Shown: piece by piece, positions 55,347 through 64,000 of the stretch
Layout of the letters: each line of letters begins with the position of its first letter
How positions within the stretch are numbered: the stretch's first letter is position 1
Source of the DNA: Thiobacillus sp.
GTDB lineage: Bacteria; Pseudomonadota; Gammaproteobacteria; Burkholderiales; Thiobacillaceae
Length of the DNA: 64,000 nucleotides
Assembly: GCA_030679915.1 (NCBI GenBank)
Contig: JAUXRY010000042.1
Coordinates: 62,001 to 126,000, forward strand
Direction of reading: 5' to 3'
Translations under genes and position numbers: made by a program
Notes under the pieces: model-generated
What the model was told of the DNA's origin: nothing
Databases searched by the model: none
Seen by the model: only the letters and a program-made list of their open reading frames with translations

Positions 55347-56257
55347 GCGTTTGTGACCCGCTTGGAATTGTTCAGAATGGCCCGCAGCATGTCTTCGTAA
55401 TCTGATGTTGGAATATTGAGGTTGGACTGAATGCACAGCGTGATCTTGTCTGCCGGCAGTGAACGATTATTGAGTACATCCAATCTGATTGTATCGAATG
55501 AAGCACGATCCCACGCAATCAGGTCGAATCCATGGTCGCGTACCGTCAGGTTGTCGGGCTTCAATACTTCGTCAACAAATACACCATAAAGCGTGTACTC
55601 GGAAATATTGAAATCCGCCGCGAGCAATGCCTTCTGCCAGGGCCTGCCCTTGAGTTTCTCGATATGTTTCTGCATCTGGTTCAACCAGTCCGGGTGCCAG
55701 ATGGCTGGGTAGGCCATGTAGGTGGTATCGGTGGGACCTTCAGGCAGTTCAAAAAACTGCCGTGAGTGGGTTATATGGTGCCGGTGTTTTCCGCTCTCGG
55801 ATTCCGGAAGAATGCGAACCAGAACGCGCTTTCCGTCGTGCAAGCCAAGATCTTCTTCAAGCGAAAAGCGGCGATAGAAGAAAATATCCGAATCGAGAAA
55901 AATAATCGGCTCGTTTTCGATCAGGCGGTTGCTGGAAAGCTTGACGATCTGCTGAATGATCCAACCTGGCTTCCCCGCATGCTTGTCTAGGCGCCACACT
56001 TGTCCCGGCGCTATCTTTTTTGTCAGCTTATATAAGTTGTCTGGATAAAATCCGGAGTCGACCAGTTCTTCTTGGCAAATGAGCTCAATCTCTTTTGAGT
56101 GGCCCAAAGCATTTTGAAACGCGCGCAAGTCATGCTTGGGGACGGCAATGATATGACGTGTTGGCGTATCGAGAAATGCCTCAATTGAGCGCCGTAGCCA
56201 GACCACGCGCGCCAGATCACCGATATAGGAAGGTGTGAAGAACGTGCCCGTTGTCAT
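55343..56257 (-). CDS. DUF6492-like protein with GT-A-type DxD motif
   Basis: A 304-residue cytoplasmic protein. The FLDSDIFFYRRF segment (about 122-133) has an Asp-x-Asp motif in a hydrophobic strand, as in GT-A glycosyltransferases, and the N-terminus begins TPSYIGDLARV. It matches my recollection of the DUF6492 family found in polysaccharide loci. The start at 56257 follows an AGGGGG segment 9 bases upstream; ATGs at 56287 and 56302 are alternatives. It is translationally coupled to the fusion gene. A 118-base gap (56258-56375) separates it from the upstream GT2 gene; no clear promoter seen there. Confidence 0.75.
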   Translation of the reverse strand: MTTGTFFTPSYIGDLARVVWLRRSIEAFLDTPTRHIIAVPKHDLRAFQNALGHSKEIELICQEELVDSGFYPDNLYKLTKKIAPGQVWRLDKHAGKPGWIIQQIVKLSSNRLIENEPIIFLDSDIFFYRRFSLEEDLGLHDGKRVLVRILPESESGKHRHHITHSRQFFELPEGPTDTTYMAYPAIWHPDWLNQMQKHIEKLKGRPWQKALLAADFNISEYTLYGVFVDEVLKPDNLTVRDHGFDLIAWDRASFDTIRLDVLNNRSLPADKITLCIQSNLNIPTSDYEDMLRAILNNSKRVTNA

Positions 56258-56375
56258 GCTGTGTTTCCCCCTGATACTCGGTTTCATTATCTTGTGGAGC
56301 AATTCAATCGATTTTGACCGAACCTTTTTTGCATTGGGGCCATTTTGGCTTTTACATCTTGTTCTTCTTGCGGGC

Positions 56376-57296
56376 TTACCGCTTCAGCAGTCCGCGTATC
56401 AAACCCAGCGCATGGGTGGCGTTCATTCCCTGCCGCAGGTAGCCGGGTCGCGCCACAACAGCCATCGATAGCGCTCTTATGCTTTGGCGCAAAGCCTGGA
56501 CGATCAAAAAAGGCGGAACGCCAAAAAGCTTGTTCGGATAATCCGGATATTCGTGGAGCCCTTTGCGTACGCCTGCCAGATAGTGCAGGCGTAAAAAATA
56601 GCGTTTACTCAGGCGCCAGGGTTCGACGCCATGGTCAACCGCCATATCCGGGCGGTAACGTATTTTTGCACTCAGAGCCAGCAGTCGTCGCAGCATCACG
56701 ACATCTTCGCCGCCCCCCGAGCCGCTCGCACTTGCCCCTTCCCGGTTGTAGCGGGTGTCAAATTGCAAGCCATGTACGCGCAGAAACGACATGCGATATG
56801 CGATGTTGCTCGTCCATATGGGTGTGTCCTCACCCTGGATCCAGAAAGCCTGTGCGCCATGATTGATTGCAGCGAGAAAGCCCAGCAAATCTTCGCCGAG
56901 CCATGCCGGTCGTCCATGCGGCGCGAAATCAATGGCCACACTGCCTCCCACACAATCCGCCGCTTCGTTTTCCAAGGCGTCATATGCGGCGTTGAGCAAT
57001 CCCGGATGAGGTAATTCATCATCGTCGATAAAAACCAGGAACTCACTGGCTTGCGCTTCTGCCAGGACACGGTTGCGGGCGGGCACAATGCCGGGCGCGT
57101 TTTCGGTGATGATCCGGATGGGTGCACCCGGTTTGCGTTGCAGGCTTTCCAGCACCTCCAGCGTATCGTCGCGGCTGTTGTTGTTGACCACCAGAATCTC
57201 GAATGGAACAGGGCAAGCCTGCGCGCGCATCGCTGCAACAAGTTTTTCCAGTCGATCCGCACGGTTGAACGTACAGAAGGCAAAAGTCAGCTTCAT
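56376..57296 (-). CDS. GT2 family glycosyltransferase
   Basis: A 306-residue GT-A enzyme. Core motifs: TFAFCTFNRADRLEKL at the start, VVNNNSRDDT, the metal motif FIDDDELPHPG (about 90-99) and a catalytic GGGEDVVMLRRL segment (about 198-208). The C-terminus has hydrophobic and basic stretches, possibly membrane-associated. Overlaps the upstream GT2 gene by 4 bases. Confidence 0.92.
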   Translation of the reverse strand: MKLTFAFCTFNRADRLEKLVAAMRAQACPVPFEILVVNNNSRDDTLEVLESLQRKPGAPIRIITENAPGIVPARNRVLAEAQASEFLVFIDDDELPHPGLLNAAYDALENEAADCVGGSVAIDFAPHGRPAWLGEDLLGFLAAINHGAQAFWIQGEDTPIWTSNIAYRMSFLRVHGLQFDTRYNREGASASGSGGGEDVVMLRRLLALSAKIRYRPDMAVDHGVEPWRLSKRYFLRLHYLAGVRKGLHEYPDYPNKLFGVPPFLIVQALRQSIRALSMAVVARPGYLRQGMNATHALGLIRGLLKR

Positions 57297-58252
57297 GGCC
57301 GGTCCGGTGTTCTGCTTGATGCTGGAGGTTGATTATTGCCTAGCAACCCCAGCAAAAATTGATGGACGCGCAGAGGGAGCAGCGATGGCAACATATAGAG
57401 CCAGTCCCTGACCCCGCCAAAGCCCGCCTGCATGACACGTCGGAAGATCACGCGTGCCGTCGGGAGGTCACGTTTCCAGTATGCCGCATACCCTTTTTGC
57501 ATGAGTGGTTCATACAGGATTACGCGGCGTGCGTTTCCGAGTTGCGTACCAAATTCAGGGTGCCGATCAAGATAAGCCTGTTGCGCTGCAAGCAGTTGCA
57601 GCGCGGCACGGGCCTGGTTATCTGAAGCCTGGCCTGTGCCGTGGAAGTGATAATACGCAAGGACGTCAGGTACACGAACAATCGGTTGTGTGCCTGCGAT
57701 CTCGAGCCAGAGTGCGTAATCTTCTGCATTCTTCAGGCGCGGATCAAATCCCCCCGCAGACAGGATTGCCTCGCGCCGTGTCAACGCGGCATGAATGGGC
57801 CAACGGCAGCCAGCAAACAAGGTTGTACGTTTATTTGGCGCTTCGTAATCGGGGGGTACGAAAGGCTGGCTCCGGTCACCCGGAAGCCCCACATTTTGCC
57901 AACCGCAATAAGCCAACATTGCGTCAGGATTGAGTTGCAGTGCGGCCACCATTTTGTCCAGGAAGCGTGCATCCCACGTGTCATCCGCATCCAGAAAGGC
58001 CACATAAAGGCCACTTGCTGCGGCAAGCCCGGCGTTGCGTGCTGCACTGACCCCCTGATTGGGCTGGGCGTGGACACGAAGGCGTGGATCGGTTTGTGCC
58101 CGCAGCCATTTGAGCGTGTGGTCAGTGGAGCCGTCATCGATGGCAATCAATTCCCAGTCGCTGAATGTCTGCGCCATGACGCTCCCCACGCTGGACGGCA
58201 AATGCGCTGACGCGTTATGGCAAGGCATGATGATCGTAGCGATCGGCGTCAT
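57293..58252 (-). CDS. GT2 family glycosyltransferase
   Basis: A 319-residue GT-A enzyme. Core motifs: ATIIMPCHNASAHLP, AIDDGSTDHT, SAARNAGL, the DXD-type FLDADDTWD (about 87-95) and NAEDYALWL (about 174-182). It is distinct from the neighbouring GT2 genes, so not a recent duplicate. ATGA overlaps at both ends. Confidence 0.92.
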   Translation of the reverse strand: MTPIATIIMPCHNASAHLPSSVGSVMAQTFSDWELIAIDDGSTDHTLKWLRAQTDPRLRVHAQPNQGVSAARNAGLAAASGLYVAFLDADDTWDARFLDKMVAALQLNPDAMLAYCGWQNVGLPGDRSQPFVPPDYEAPNKRTTLFAGCRWPIHAALTRREAILSAGGFDPRLKNAEDYALWLEIAGTQPIVRVPDVLAYYHFHGTGQASDNQARAALQLLAAQQAYLDRHPEFGTQLGNARRVILYEPLMQKGYAAYWKRDLPTARVIFRRVMQAGFGGVRDWLYMLPSLLPLRVHQFLLGLLGNNQPPASSRTPDRP

Positions 58253-59052
58253 GTCGTTCGATCTTTCCGGAAGCGCCGCAAGCCGCTACCGGCAATATCC
58301 TGCCAGCGCACATCATGGCTGCCGAGATAGAGTTTTCGCGCCAGCATGCTGGCCGTATCGGTATTGAAAACGGTTAATCGCCGTACCTGAAAGGGGTCGT
58401 TGTCGCGCAGCGCCCATCCTGTTTGGGTGGTGCAGGCCGAGGTATAGCCGGCTTGTTTTACCGCCATGGCGCAGCGTGTATCCGATGTGCCATAGGGGTA
58501 GGCAAAACTGTTGACTGCGTTGCCGAGAATGGCTTCCAGTGCCGCTTTGGAATCCGTGAGTTCTTGCATCATGCGCGTATCGTCGACGTCGGTCAGACGG
58601 ACGTGATTGACAGTATGGGAACCGATTTCCATACCCGCCGCCTGCATTTCGCATAGCTCACTCGCGTTGAGCATCCGTCCTGCGGGTCGGCCATCATCTG
58701 GCCATTGAGGTGTCTTGCCGACCGCACTGGATACGATATACCAGGTGGCGCGCATTCCGCGCAGCTGCAATTCGGAACAGGCATCGATGTTGTCGACATA
58801 TCCGTCGTCAAAGCTGATGAAAGCTGTCCGTTCTGGCCAGGGCTGGGTGCGGGTCAGCAGTTCGCTGATTGTCGGTGTAACGTAGCCCTCGGCAGCCAGG
58901 ACATCCAGCTGCTCGGCAAACTGGTTTTTTGAAACGGCCCATGGCCAGTCAGGGTTTCTGCGGCCAGGTTGTACCGAGTGATACATGAGCCCCACAGGCC
59001 CATGGGGTTGTGCGCTATGGCGCAGAATGAACCGGGTCAAGCGCGCCGGCAT
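58249..59052 (-). CDS. Polysaccharide deacetylase (NodB fold, classical motifs)
   Basis: A 267-residue protein with the classical NodB motifs: SFDDGYVDN (about 79-87, catalytic and metal Asp), GSHTVNH (about 143-149, two metal His) and FAYPYGT. Among the deacetylase-like proteins in this window it is the most canonical. No clear signal peptide. It shares one base with the upstream glycosyltransferase gene and overlaps the downstream GT2 gene as ATGA. Confidence 0.92.
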   Translation of the reverse strand: MPARLTRFILRHSAQPHGPVGLMYHSVQPGRRNPDWPWAVSKNQFAEQLDVLAAEGYVTPTISELLTRTQPWPERTAFISFDDGYVDNIDACSELQLRGMRATWYIVSSAVGKTPQWPDDGRPAGRMLNASELCEMQAAGMEIGSHTVNHVRLTDVDDTRMMQELTDSKAALEAILGNAVNSFAYPYGTSDTRCAMAVKQAGYTSACTTQTGWALRDNDPFQVRRLTVFNTDTASMLARKLYLGSHDVRWQDIAGSGLRRFRKDRTT

Positions 59053-60092
59053 CAGGCTTCTCCCACTGCATTCTGGTAAACCTGATCATGCACTGCTGCC
59101 ATCTCGTTCCATGACGAGGCTTCTGCACGCAGCCGCGCATTCACTGCCATCTGGGCAAGGGGTGCATGCGTTGCTTCTAAGATTGCGCGAGTCAGGTCAC
59201 CCGGTTTCGCGGGGTCGAACAGTATGCCGCTGTCGCTTCCCACATACTCCGGCAAGGTGGCAATGGCCGGGACGATGACCGGGCAGCCATAACTCAAGGC
59301 AAGCATCAAAGAACCGCTGGTCTGGGTTTGGCGAAACGGGAACACCACCACATTCGCGGCGCGGAAGAAATACTGAATCTCATCATCGCTAATGTAGGCC
59401 AGATGCGTGCGGATGCGCGAGTCGGTAGCTGCAAGCGTTTCCACATCATGTTTGATCGCATCATCGAGTGGCTTGCCCACGATGTACAGCACCGCATTTT
59501 TGTCAGGCAGCTGGCCAAATGCCCGGATTAAATCTTCAACCCCTTTGTAAGGCTTGATGTAGCCGAAATAGAGAAATACTTGAGCATCTTCTGGCAGATC
59601 GAGCTTGCGCCGCGCCTGTTCACGCGTCACCTCGTCCTTGTACCAGCCAATGTAAGAAGAATGACGCGCAACATGAATGGGGCGGCGATAGCCGTATTGT
59701 TCAATCAGTACGCTACGAGTGTGCTCGCCGTGCACGATCAGGCAGCAACTTAATTTCATCACAACAGAACGAAGCCATGCATCCCTTCGGGGGTGAAGCG
59801 ATTCATAAGCATCCAGTTCGTGCACTGTCCAGACCACATTATTTTTCAGAAGGCGGTATGCAGCGAGGGTAATCAGTACATGCAAGAATTGCAGCGGGGT
59901 CTTGTAGGTTCCATGTGGCCAATGCACGTGCAGCACATCCAGACCGTCACGGCCGACCAGCAGGCGTAGCAGGCTCAAAGATGGATTGCCGATGACGCGC
60001 ATCCCCAATTTATTCAACTCCTGCTTAAGCAAAACCTGGTAGGGGTTAGCGGGCCACCAGGGCAGAAAGCCAACCGTTATTTTCCCCATCAT
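59052..60092 (-). CDS. GT4-like glycosyltransferase
   Basis: A 346-residue GT-B protein. N-terminal GFLPWWPANPYQVLLKQ; donor domain with FLYFGYIKPYKGVEDLI, LYIVGKPLDD and the segment RQTQTSGSLMLALSYGCPV near the EX7E position. The segment lacks the first conserved Glu of typical GT4 enzymes (Q in TQTSGS), which may signal a different activity. Start set by ATGA overlap with the upstream GT2 gene. Confidence 0.85.
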   Translation of the reverse strand: MMGKITVGFLPWWPANPYQVLLKQELNKLGMRVIGNPSLSLLRLLVGRDGLDVLHVHWPHGTYKTPLQFLHVLITLAAYRLLKNNVVWTVHELDAYESLHPRRDAWLRSVVMKLSCCLIVHGEHTRSVLIEQYGYRRPIHVARHSSYIGWYKDEVTREQARRKLDLPEDAQVFLYFGYIKPYKGVEDLIRAFGQLPDKNAVLYIVGKPLDDAIKHDVETLAATDSRIRTHLAYISDDEIQYFFRAANVVVFPFRQTQTSGSLMLALSYGCPVIVPAIATLPEYVGSDSGILFDPAKPGDLTRAILEATHAPLAQMAVNARLRAEASSWNEMAAVHDQVYQNAVGEA

Positions 60093-61093
60093 CCGCGCAC
60101 TTTCAAACAACGAACTTCATCTGGACAGTCGCCGAACCTGCGCAGCAGATAATCACGGAACCCAAGGTATCGTGCTCTTCCTGTCACGTCATCCCCATCA
60201 CGCCGCAGGCGCCGCCAAACTGAAAGACAACCCCAAACCCAGCGCTTGAGCAGGGGGCCGTCCTCGATGGGTGACATGCTGAATCGAATCGAATTTCTTA
60301 ATGTCTTGCGGAAAAGGGACCAATAGGCAGCACGAGGTAAATACCGTTCAGCCCACAGCAGGATATTTCGTGAATAGAAATATATTTGAAGTGGAGATTC
60401 CACCCCGCCAAATGACGCCGACACCTTGTGCCAGAGTTTGGCGCCAGGTACAAACAGACACTTGAAATCTGCTGCACGCGCCCGGTAGCACCAATCAGAT
60501 TCCTCATAAGTCAGGAAGAACTTCGGGTCCATCAGGCCAATTTTATTGATGACTTCAGCTCGAATAAACAACGCACACCCGCTGGCGTAATCGGTTTCAA
60601 CCACGTCTTCATAGCGTTTTCTGTCGTCAATTTCTCCGATTCCGACATGCTGAAAATGCTGTTCGTCTGCCAGCCATTTAGCGCCTGCATACCAAAGCTT
60701 ATCGGGCTCGGCGTGATAAAAGATCTTTGCGGAGAACACCCCGCCTTCAGGATGTAATTTTGCAGCATCCACGAATGCACTCACAAGATATGGATCGACC
60801 ACAGTATCGTTATTCAGCAACAACACGGCGTCCGCGCCAGTTTCGAGTGCGGCGCGGACGCCCACATTGTTCCCCTCGGCAAAACCAAGGTTGGCACCCG
60901 TTTCGATAAGCGTCAGCGGATAAGGCGCCCTATAAGGGCGCAGAAGGGCAAGAGAATCATCGGACGAACCATTGTCCACCACGATCACATTGAAGTTGGG
61001 ATGCGTAAGCGAGGTGAGCGAATCCAGGCAGGCGAGCGTGTCATTTGCCCCGTTCCAGTTGAGGATGATGATGGCAATAGGCGGTATTGTCAT
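60089..61093 (-). CDS. GT2 family glycosyltransferase (rhamnosyltransferase-like)
   Basis: A 334-residue GT-A enzyme. Core motifs: IAIIILNWNGANDTL, VVDNGSSDDS, GFAEGNNVGVR, the metal motif LLNNDTVVDPY and a FLTYEESDWCYRAR segment. This pattern is common in rhamnosyl- and galactosyl-transferases (WbbL-like). The start at 61093 is chosen for its ATGA overlap; the longer frame from 61267 lies inside the upstream gene. The C-terminus is basic. Confidence 0.92.
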   Translation of the reverse strand: MTIPPIAIIILNWNGANDTLACLDSLTSLTHPNFNVIVVDNGSSDDSLALLRPYRAPYPLTLIETGANLGFAEGNNVGVRAALETGADAVLLLNNDTVVDPYLVSAFVDAAKLHPEGGVFSAKIFYHAEPDKLWYAGAKWLADEQHFQHVGIGEIDDRKRYEDVVETDYASGCALFIRAEVINKIGLMDPKFFLTYEESDWCYRARAADFKCLFVPGAKLWHKVSASFGGVESPLQIYFYSRNILLWAERYLPRAAYWSLFRKTLRNSIRFSMSPIEDGPLLKRWVWGCLSVWRRLRRDGDDVTGRARYLGFRDYLLRRFGDCPDEVRCLKVRG

Positions 61094-62298
61094 TGAGGCA
61101 GGCGCCAGGCTATATGTCGCATATAAAACTGTTGGAAGGGGGCCATTAACCGCTTTGTCATGGGAATTTTTCGAGGTGGCAAATCGACTAGATTCTCCAG
61201 ACTTGAGTCGAGCAAACGCGCCACCGCTGGGACAGAGTAATGCTTGTCGATAAAATCGTAACCGCACTTCGCAATGCTCGAATGCAGTACGGCATCGTCC
61301 AACAGGACGATCACTTGCGACGCAAAAGTTTCAGCTGTGTCGCCAACTAGCAAGTCCTTGCCGGGCTGGAGGCCAAAGCCTTCAGCGCCGAACGTGGTCG
61401 TGACAACCGGCAGCCCATATGACATGGCTTCGCCAACCTTGCCTTTCATGCCGCCACCGTAACGGAGGGGTGCTACAGAAATATAGGAATTTTTGAGATA
61501 CGGACCGGTTTCCAGCACGTAGCCCAGAACTTCCACATGATCGCTTGCCAATGCAAGTATTGATTGCGGCGGATTACTCCCAATGATTTTCAGCCGTGCT
61601 TGTGGATGTGCGACACGGATACGCGGCATGACTTCGCTGCAGAAATAGAGCATGGCGTCCACATTGGGGTCATGTCTGAAGCCACCGACAAAAATCAATT
61701 CGCCGTATTGACGTGCTGACGGGTCGGTGAAAGAGGGTATGACATGAACGTTGGGAACGACCTCAATGGACATATCCGGCAACGCCTGTCGGATCAGCTG
61801 CCGATCGTCTTCGCTTACCGCTATGATCATGTCGGCACTGCCATAAGCGGCCAGCTCGCGTGCCTTCATCTGGCTTGCAGCTAATTCATCTTCTGGAATT
61901 TTGGTCAGCCGGGCCTTGGTTTCAAGCCGGTTGAAATGGACATCGACCGAGTCCACCACAATTTTTGCCTGGGGGCAGTAGCGCGCGAGCAGACTCAGAT
62001 AGTCCTGGCGGGCCTGATAATGGAATTCAAACCAGACTATGTCGGGCGTGAATTGCTTAAGCACATGTTGCAGATTAATTTCACCCAACGTTATGCCGGC
62101 CTGCTCAAGTCGAGCACCGGCCTCATTACGAGGGATAGCTGTGGCGTTGTTATCCAAACCACAGAAAATCAGCTTGTGCTTGCGCGCCAGAAGCGAGAGC
62201 AACGTAAAAAAGCGAAGATCGCCTGAAGCCTGGTCTGGGTGCGGATAAGTCGCAGAAATTACAAGAAGATTACGCATTGTTATTGCGATTTTGCTCAT
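61090..62298 (-). CDS. GT4 family glycosyltransferase
   Basis: A 402-residue GT-B protein. N-terminal NLLVISATYPHPDQASGDLR; donor domain with FVGGFRHDPNVDAMLYF, LKIIGSNPPQ and APLRYGGGMKGKVGEAMSYGLPVV, a form typical of glycosyltransferases in O-antigen loci. Start set by ATGA overlap with the WbsX-like gene; ATG at 62277 is an alternative. Confidence 0.9.
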   Translation of the reverse strand: MSKIAITMRNLLVISATYPHPDQASGDLRFFTLLSLLARKHKLIFCGLDNNATAIPRNEAGARLEQAGITLGEINLQHVLKQFTPDIVWFEFHYQARQDYLSLLARYCPQAKIVVDSVDVHFNRLETKARLTKIPEDELAASQMKARELAAYGSADMIIAVSEDDRQLIRQALPDMSIEVVPNVHVIPSFTDPSARQYGELIFVGGFRHDPNVDAMLYFCSEVMPRIRVAHPQARLKIIGSNPPQSILALASDHVEVLGYVLETGPYLKNSYISVAPLRYGGGMKGKVGEAMSYGLPVVTTTFGAEGFGLQPGKDLLVGDTAETFASQVIVLLDDAVLHSSIAKCGYDFIDKHYSVPAVARLLDSSLENLVDLPPRKIPMTKRLMAPFQQFYMRHIAWRLPQ

Positions 62299-63536
62299 TT
62301 GGGGGGAACCCGATTCTTCAGGTGCCACAGCATGGCCGCAATAGTCACGCGCATTGCAGTAATTAAATGGGTGGCGCGCCAATAAATTTCTTTAATCTGA
62401 GTTGGCTTAGGGCTATTTTTTGACTGGACGGCAGCTTCATCCGTGTCAAGTTGTGCAGTAAGTGCATCACGCGTAGCTTCCAGATAGGCTAATCCCCATT
62501 TCTCATCTGGCTCAAGATGGCAGCCTTCTGCCCATTCATTCCAGGCATTGATGAATACAATGCCGTCATCGCCTTCATACCGTAGCCGTGTTCGCGCAAT
62601 GATTTCTTTAAGCCACTGCTTGAATAGTACTGGAGTTGAGCCAATAAAAATATTGGCATTGACGCTACGCCGGGCACTGTTGTCCCACATCGGTGAGACA
62701 CAACGAAACCAGGGGTAATCTGGTTCGGGTTTGGATAACATCCCCTGCACGGTGGCCGAATACGAATATACCTGATTGTGACGAAAGACGGCAGGCAACA
62801 GGTTGAGTTTACCTAACAGCGTGGACATGTAGTCACGGAACAATGCTTTCCCCGCTTTGGATGCATCAGGAGCAAATTCAATCGCAGCGTCGAATCCAAT
62901 GGTTCGAGGATCAACCGCTCTAACAAAGTTCTCGACACGTGCAAGATAAAGCCCAGGCAACCCGGCTCTCTTTACCTCTTCTTGCCAGAGGGCGGCTGTT
63001 TTTGCAGGATCGGGGAGTCGTTCAGTTCGATACACCAGAAATAACGGCTTACCATCGATGCGGATATAGCGGGAATCCTTGAATGCTGGTATCAGGCTAC
63101 GGATATGCGCCAGATCATCTTCTGGGCTGTATTGCTGACCTAGCAGAACATCACGTTCACCGCCATCCCATACACGTGTCCAGTTCTCATTTGCCCAGCA
63201 GAGGCAAAAAGGAAAGTCAGGCTTGCCAGTTTCCAGTATCTCGTTAAAGGGGCGTTCCAGGATACGGCGTCCATTAAACCAGTAATGGTAATAACAGAAA
63301 CCATGTATGCCATGCTGGTGCGCCAGTTTTGCTTGTGCTTCGCGTACTTCGGGTAGCCTAAGATCGTAAAATCCAAGATCGGAAGGCGAGTGAGGTTGGT
63401 AATGGCCTTGGAATAGCGGTTTGGCCTTGATGACATTACGCCATTCGGTAAAACCATTACCCCACCATTCGTCGTTTTCAGGTATGGGGTGGTATTGGGG
63501 TAGGTAAAAGGCGATCGCCCTTATGTTTGCATTCAT
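62295..63536 (-). CDS. WbsX-like / glycoside-hydrolase-99-like protein
   Basis: A 413-residue cytoplasmic protein with a TIM-barrel-type fold. Typical WbsX segments: AIAFYLPQYHPIPENDEWWG (first strand), GFTEWRNVIKAKPLF, ENWTRVWDG and NAWNEWAEG(C). This family is related to GH99 endo-mannosidases and is found in O-antigen and capsule loci; its activity is mostly unproven. ATGA overlap with the methyltransferase upstream. The C-terminal tail is basic and hydrophobic. Confidence 0.9.
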   Translation of the reverse strand: MNANIRAIAFYLPQYHPIPENDEWWGNGFTEWRNVIKAKPLFQGHYQPHSPSDLGFYDLRLPEVREAQAKLAHQHGIHGFCYYHYWFNGRRILERPFNEILETGKPDFPFCLCWANENWTRVWDGGERDVLLGQQYSPEDDLAHIRSLIPAFKDSRYIRIDGKPLFLVYRTERLPDPAKTAALWQEEVKRAGLPGLYLARVENFVRAVDPRTIGFDAAIEFAPDASKAGKALFRDYMSTLLGKLNLLPAVFRHNQVYSYSATVQGMLSKPEPDYPWFRCVSPMWDNSARRSVNANIFIGSTPVLFKQWLKEIIARTRLRYEGDDGIVFINAWNEWAEGCHLEPDEKWGLAYLEATRDALTAQLDTDEAAVQSKNSPKPTQIKEIYWRATHLITAMRVTIAAMLWHLKNRVPPK

Positions 63537-64000
63537 AAAGGTTTTCTGCTTACGAACACTTCGAGAAACTCACCGGCAAGTCCCATTTTTCGGTCTTGTG
63601 TTAGGAAGGCTGTCGTTATGAGTCCACTATACTTGAAGATGTACTCGGGCAAATCCCTGCCCCATTCTGTGACAACGAGCACCCCTTCTTCATTGATGGG
63701 ATCGCCGTGATAGTCTTTTTTAGCATTATATTGAATGCTTCCCCTAACCTCGGCCGCACGGATGAACGTAGCCATAGGTGCATACCATGGCACGGTAAAC
63801 ACATGTGCGCCTCCCGGCTTTAATGTGCGTGCAATTTCAGAAAAGGCCAGGTCAGGATTCATTACATGTTCCATAACATCTTGAGTGATCACCAAGTCAA
63901 AGGTGGCATCTGCAAAATTGAGGGCCTCAAGATTCTCGCATCGAACTCCATTTCTTAAAGTCCCAGGGGCCGTATCCGGCCAGAAATACGTTGGTAGATA
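63533..64000 (-). CDS. Class I SAM-dependent methyltransferase, N-terminus beyond window
   Basis: The frame is open to the right edge, so the visible 155 residues are the C-terminal part. Motifs of a Rossmann-fold methyltransferase remain: FDLVITQDVMEHV (motif between strands 4 and 5) and LKPGGAHVFTVPWY. The start codon and SAM-binding GxGxG lie outside. It heads the minus-strand operon within the window and may methylate a sugar. ATGA overlap with the WbsX-like gene. Confidence 0.88.
   Translation of the reverse strand, partial: YLPTYFWPDTAPGTLRNGVRCENLEALNFADATFDLVITQDVMEHVMNPDLAFSEIARTLKPGGAHVFTVPWYAPMATFIRAAEVRGSIQYNAKKDYHGDPINEEGVLVVTEWGRDLPEYIFKYSGLITTAFLTQDRKMGLAGEFLEVFVSRKPL

Overview
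The window reads as chromosome of a betaproteobacterium. The evidence is the gene order gatCAB / mreBCD-mrdA-rodA-rlpA-dacA / aminotransferase-ybeD-lipB ... lipA, together with a complete exosortase A (XrtA/EpsH) exopolysaccharide locus. These loci are common in environmental Betaproteobacteria such as Nitrosomonadales and Rhodocyclales; the genus cannot be fixed from the sequence alone. No tRNA, rRNA, CRISPR array, insertion sequence or integrase was found.

Region 1 (1-20.8 kb) is mostly housekeeping. A coiled-coil protein cut by the window edge converges on gatCAB (minus strand) across a bidirectional terminator. Divergent from gatC runs a tightly overlapping elongasome operon: mreB, mreC, mreD, PBP2, RodA, RlpA and a DacA-like protein. 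It continues into a class IV aminotransferase, DUF493 and lipB. A TrpD2-like/Rieske pair, a TlpA thioredoxin with a partner protein, lipA, a solitary AAA+ ATPase, a NodIJ-type ABC-2 exporter, an alpha/beta hydrolase, a 2Fe-2S thioredoxin-like ferredoxin and a MazG-like pyrophosphohydrolase follow.

Region 2 (21.0-43.9 kb, plus strand) is the XrtA/PEP-CTERM exopolysaccharide operon. It holds an outer-membrane export lipoprotein, a Wzz-like chain-length protein, a tyrosine autokinase, an outer-membrane beta-barrel, an ATPase, UDP-GlcNAc 2-epimerase, a deacetylase, a FemAB-like protein, exosortase A fused to EpsI, several glycosyltransferases and an asparagine-synthase-type amidotransferase. A sulfotransferase, a CapK-like adenylate-forming enzyme, an unknown helical protein, an O-antigen-ligase-like protein and a second deacetylase complete it. 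Two sigma-54-like -24/-12 elements stand in tandem before its first gene.

Region 3 (44.0-64 kb) is an accessory glycan island in several blocks: a minus-strand asparagine synthase homologue; a plus-strand block (sulfotransferase, deacetylase-fold protein, two glycosyltransferases, TPR protein); and a long minus-strand operon entering from beyond the right edge (methyltransferase, WbsX-like protein, glycosyltransferases, a deacetylase, a DUF6492-like protein, a GT2-alkaline-phosphatase-superfamily fusion, and a glycosyltransferase with a G9 tract near its start). Most of these genes overlap by 1-4 bases.

The inferred joint product is an exported, probably modified (acetyl/deacetyl, amide, sulfate, methyl) surface polysaccharide coupled to PEP-CTERM protein sorting. 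No initiating sugar-phosphate transferase, Wzx flippase, PrsK/PrsR regulator or PEP-CTERM substrate lies in the window, so these must be elsewhere. The most unusual proteins are a DacA homologue with all three catalytic motifs altered, the 1069-residue GT2/phosphatase-superfamily fusion, and an asparagine synthase homologue without its Cys2 nucleophile.
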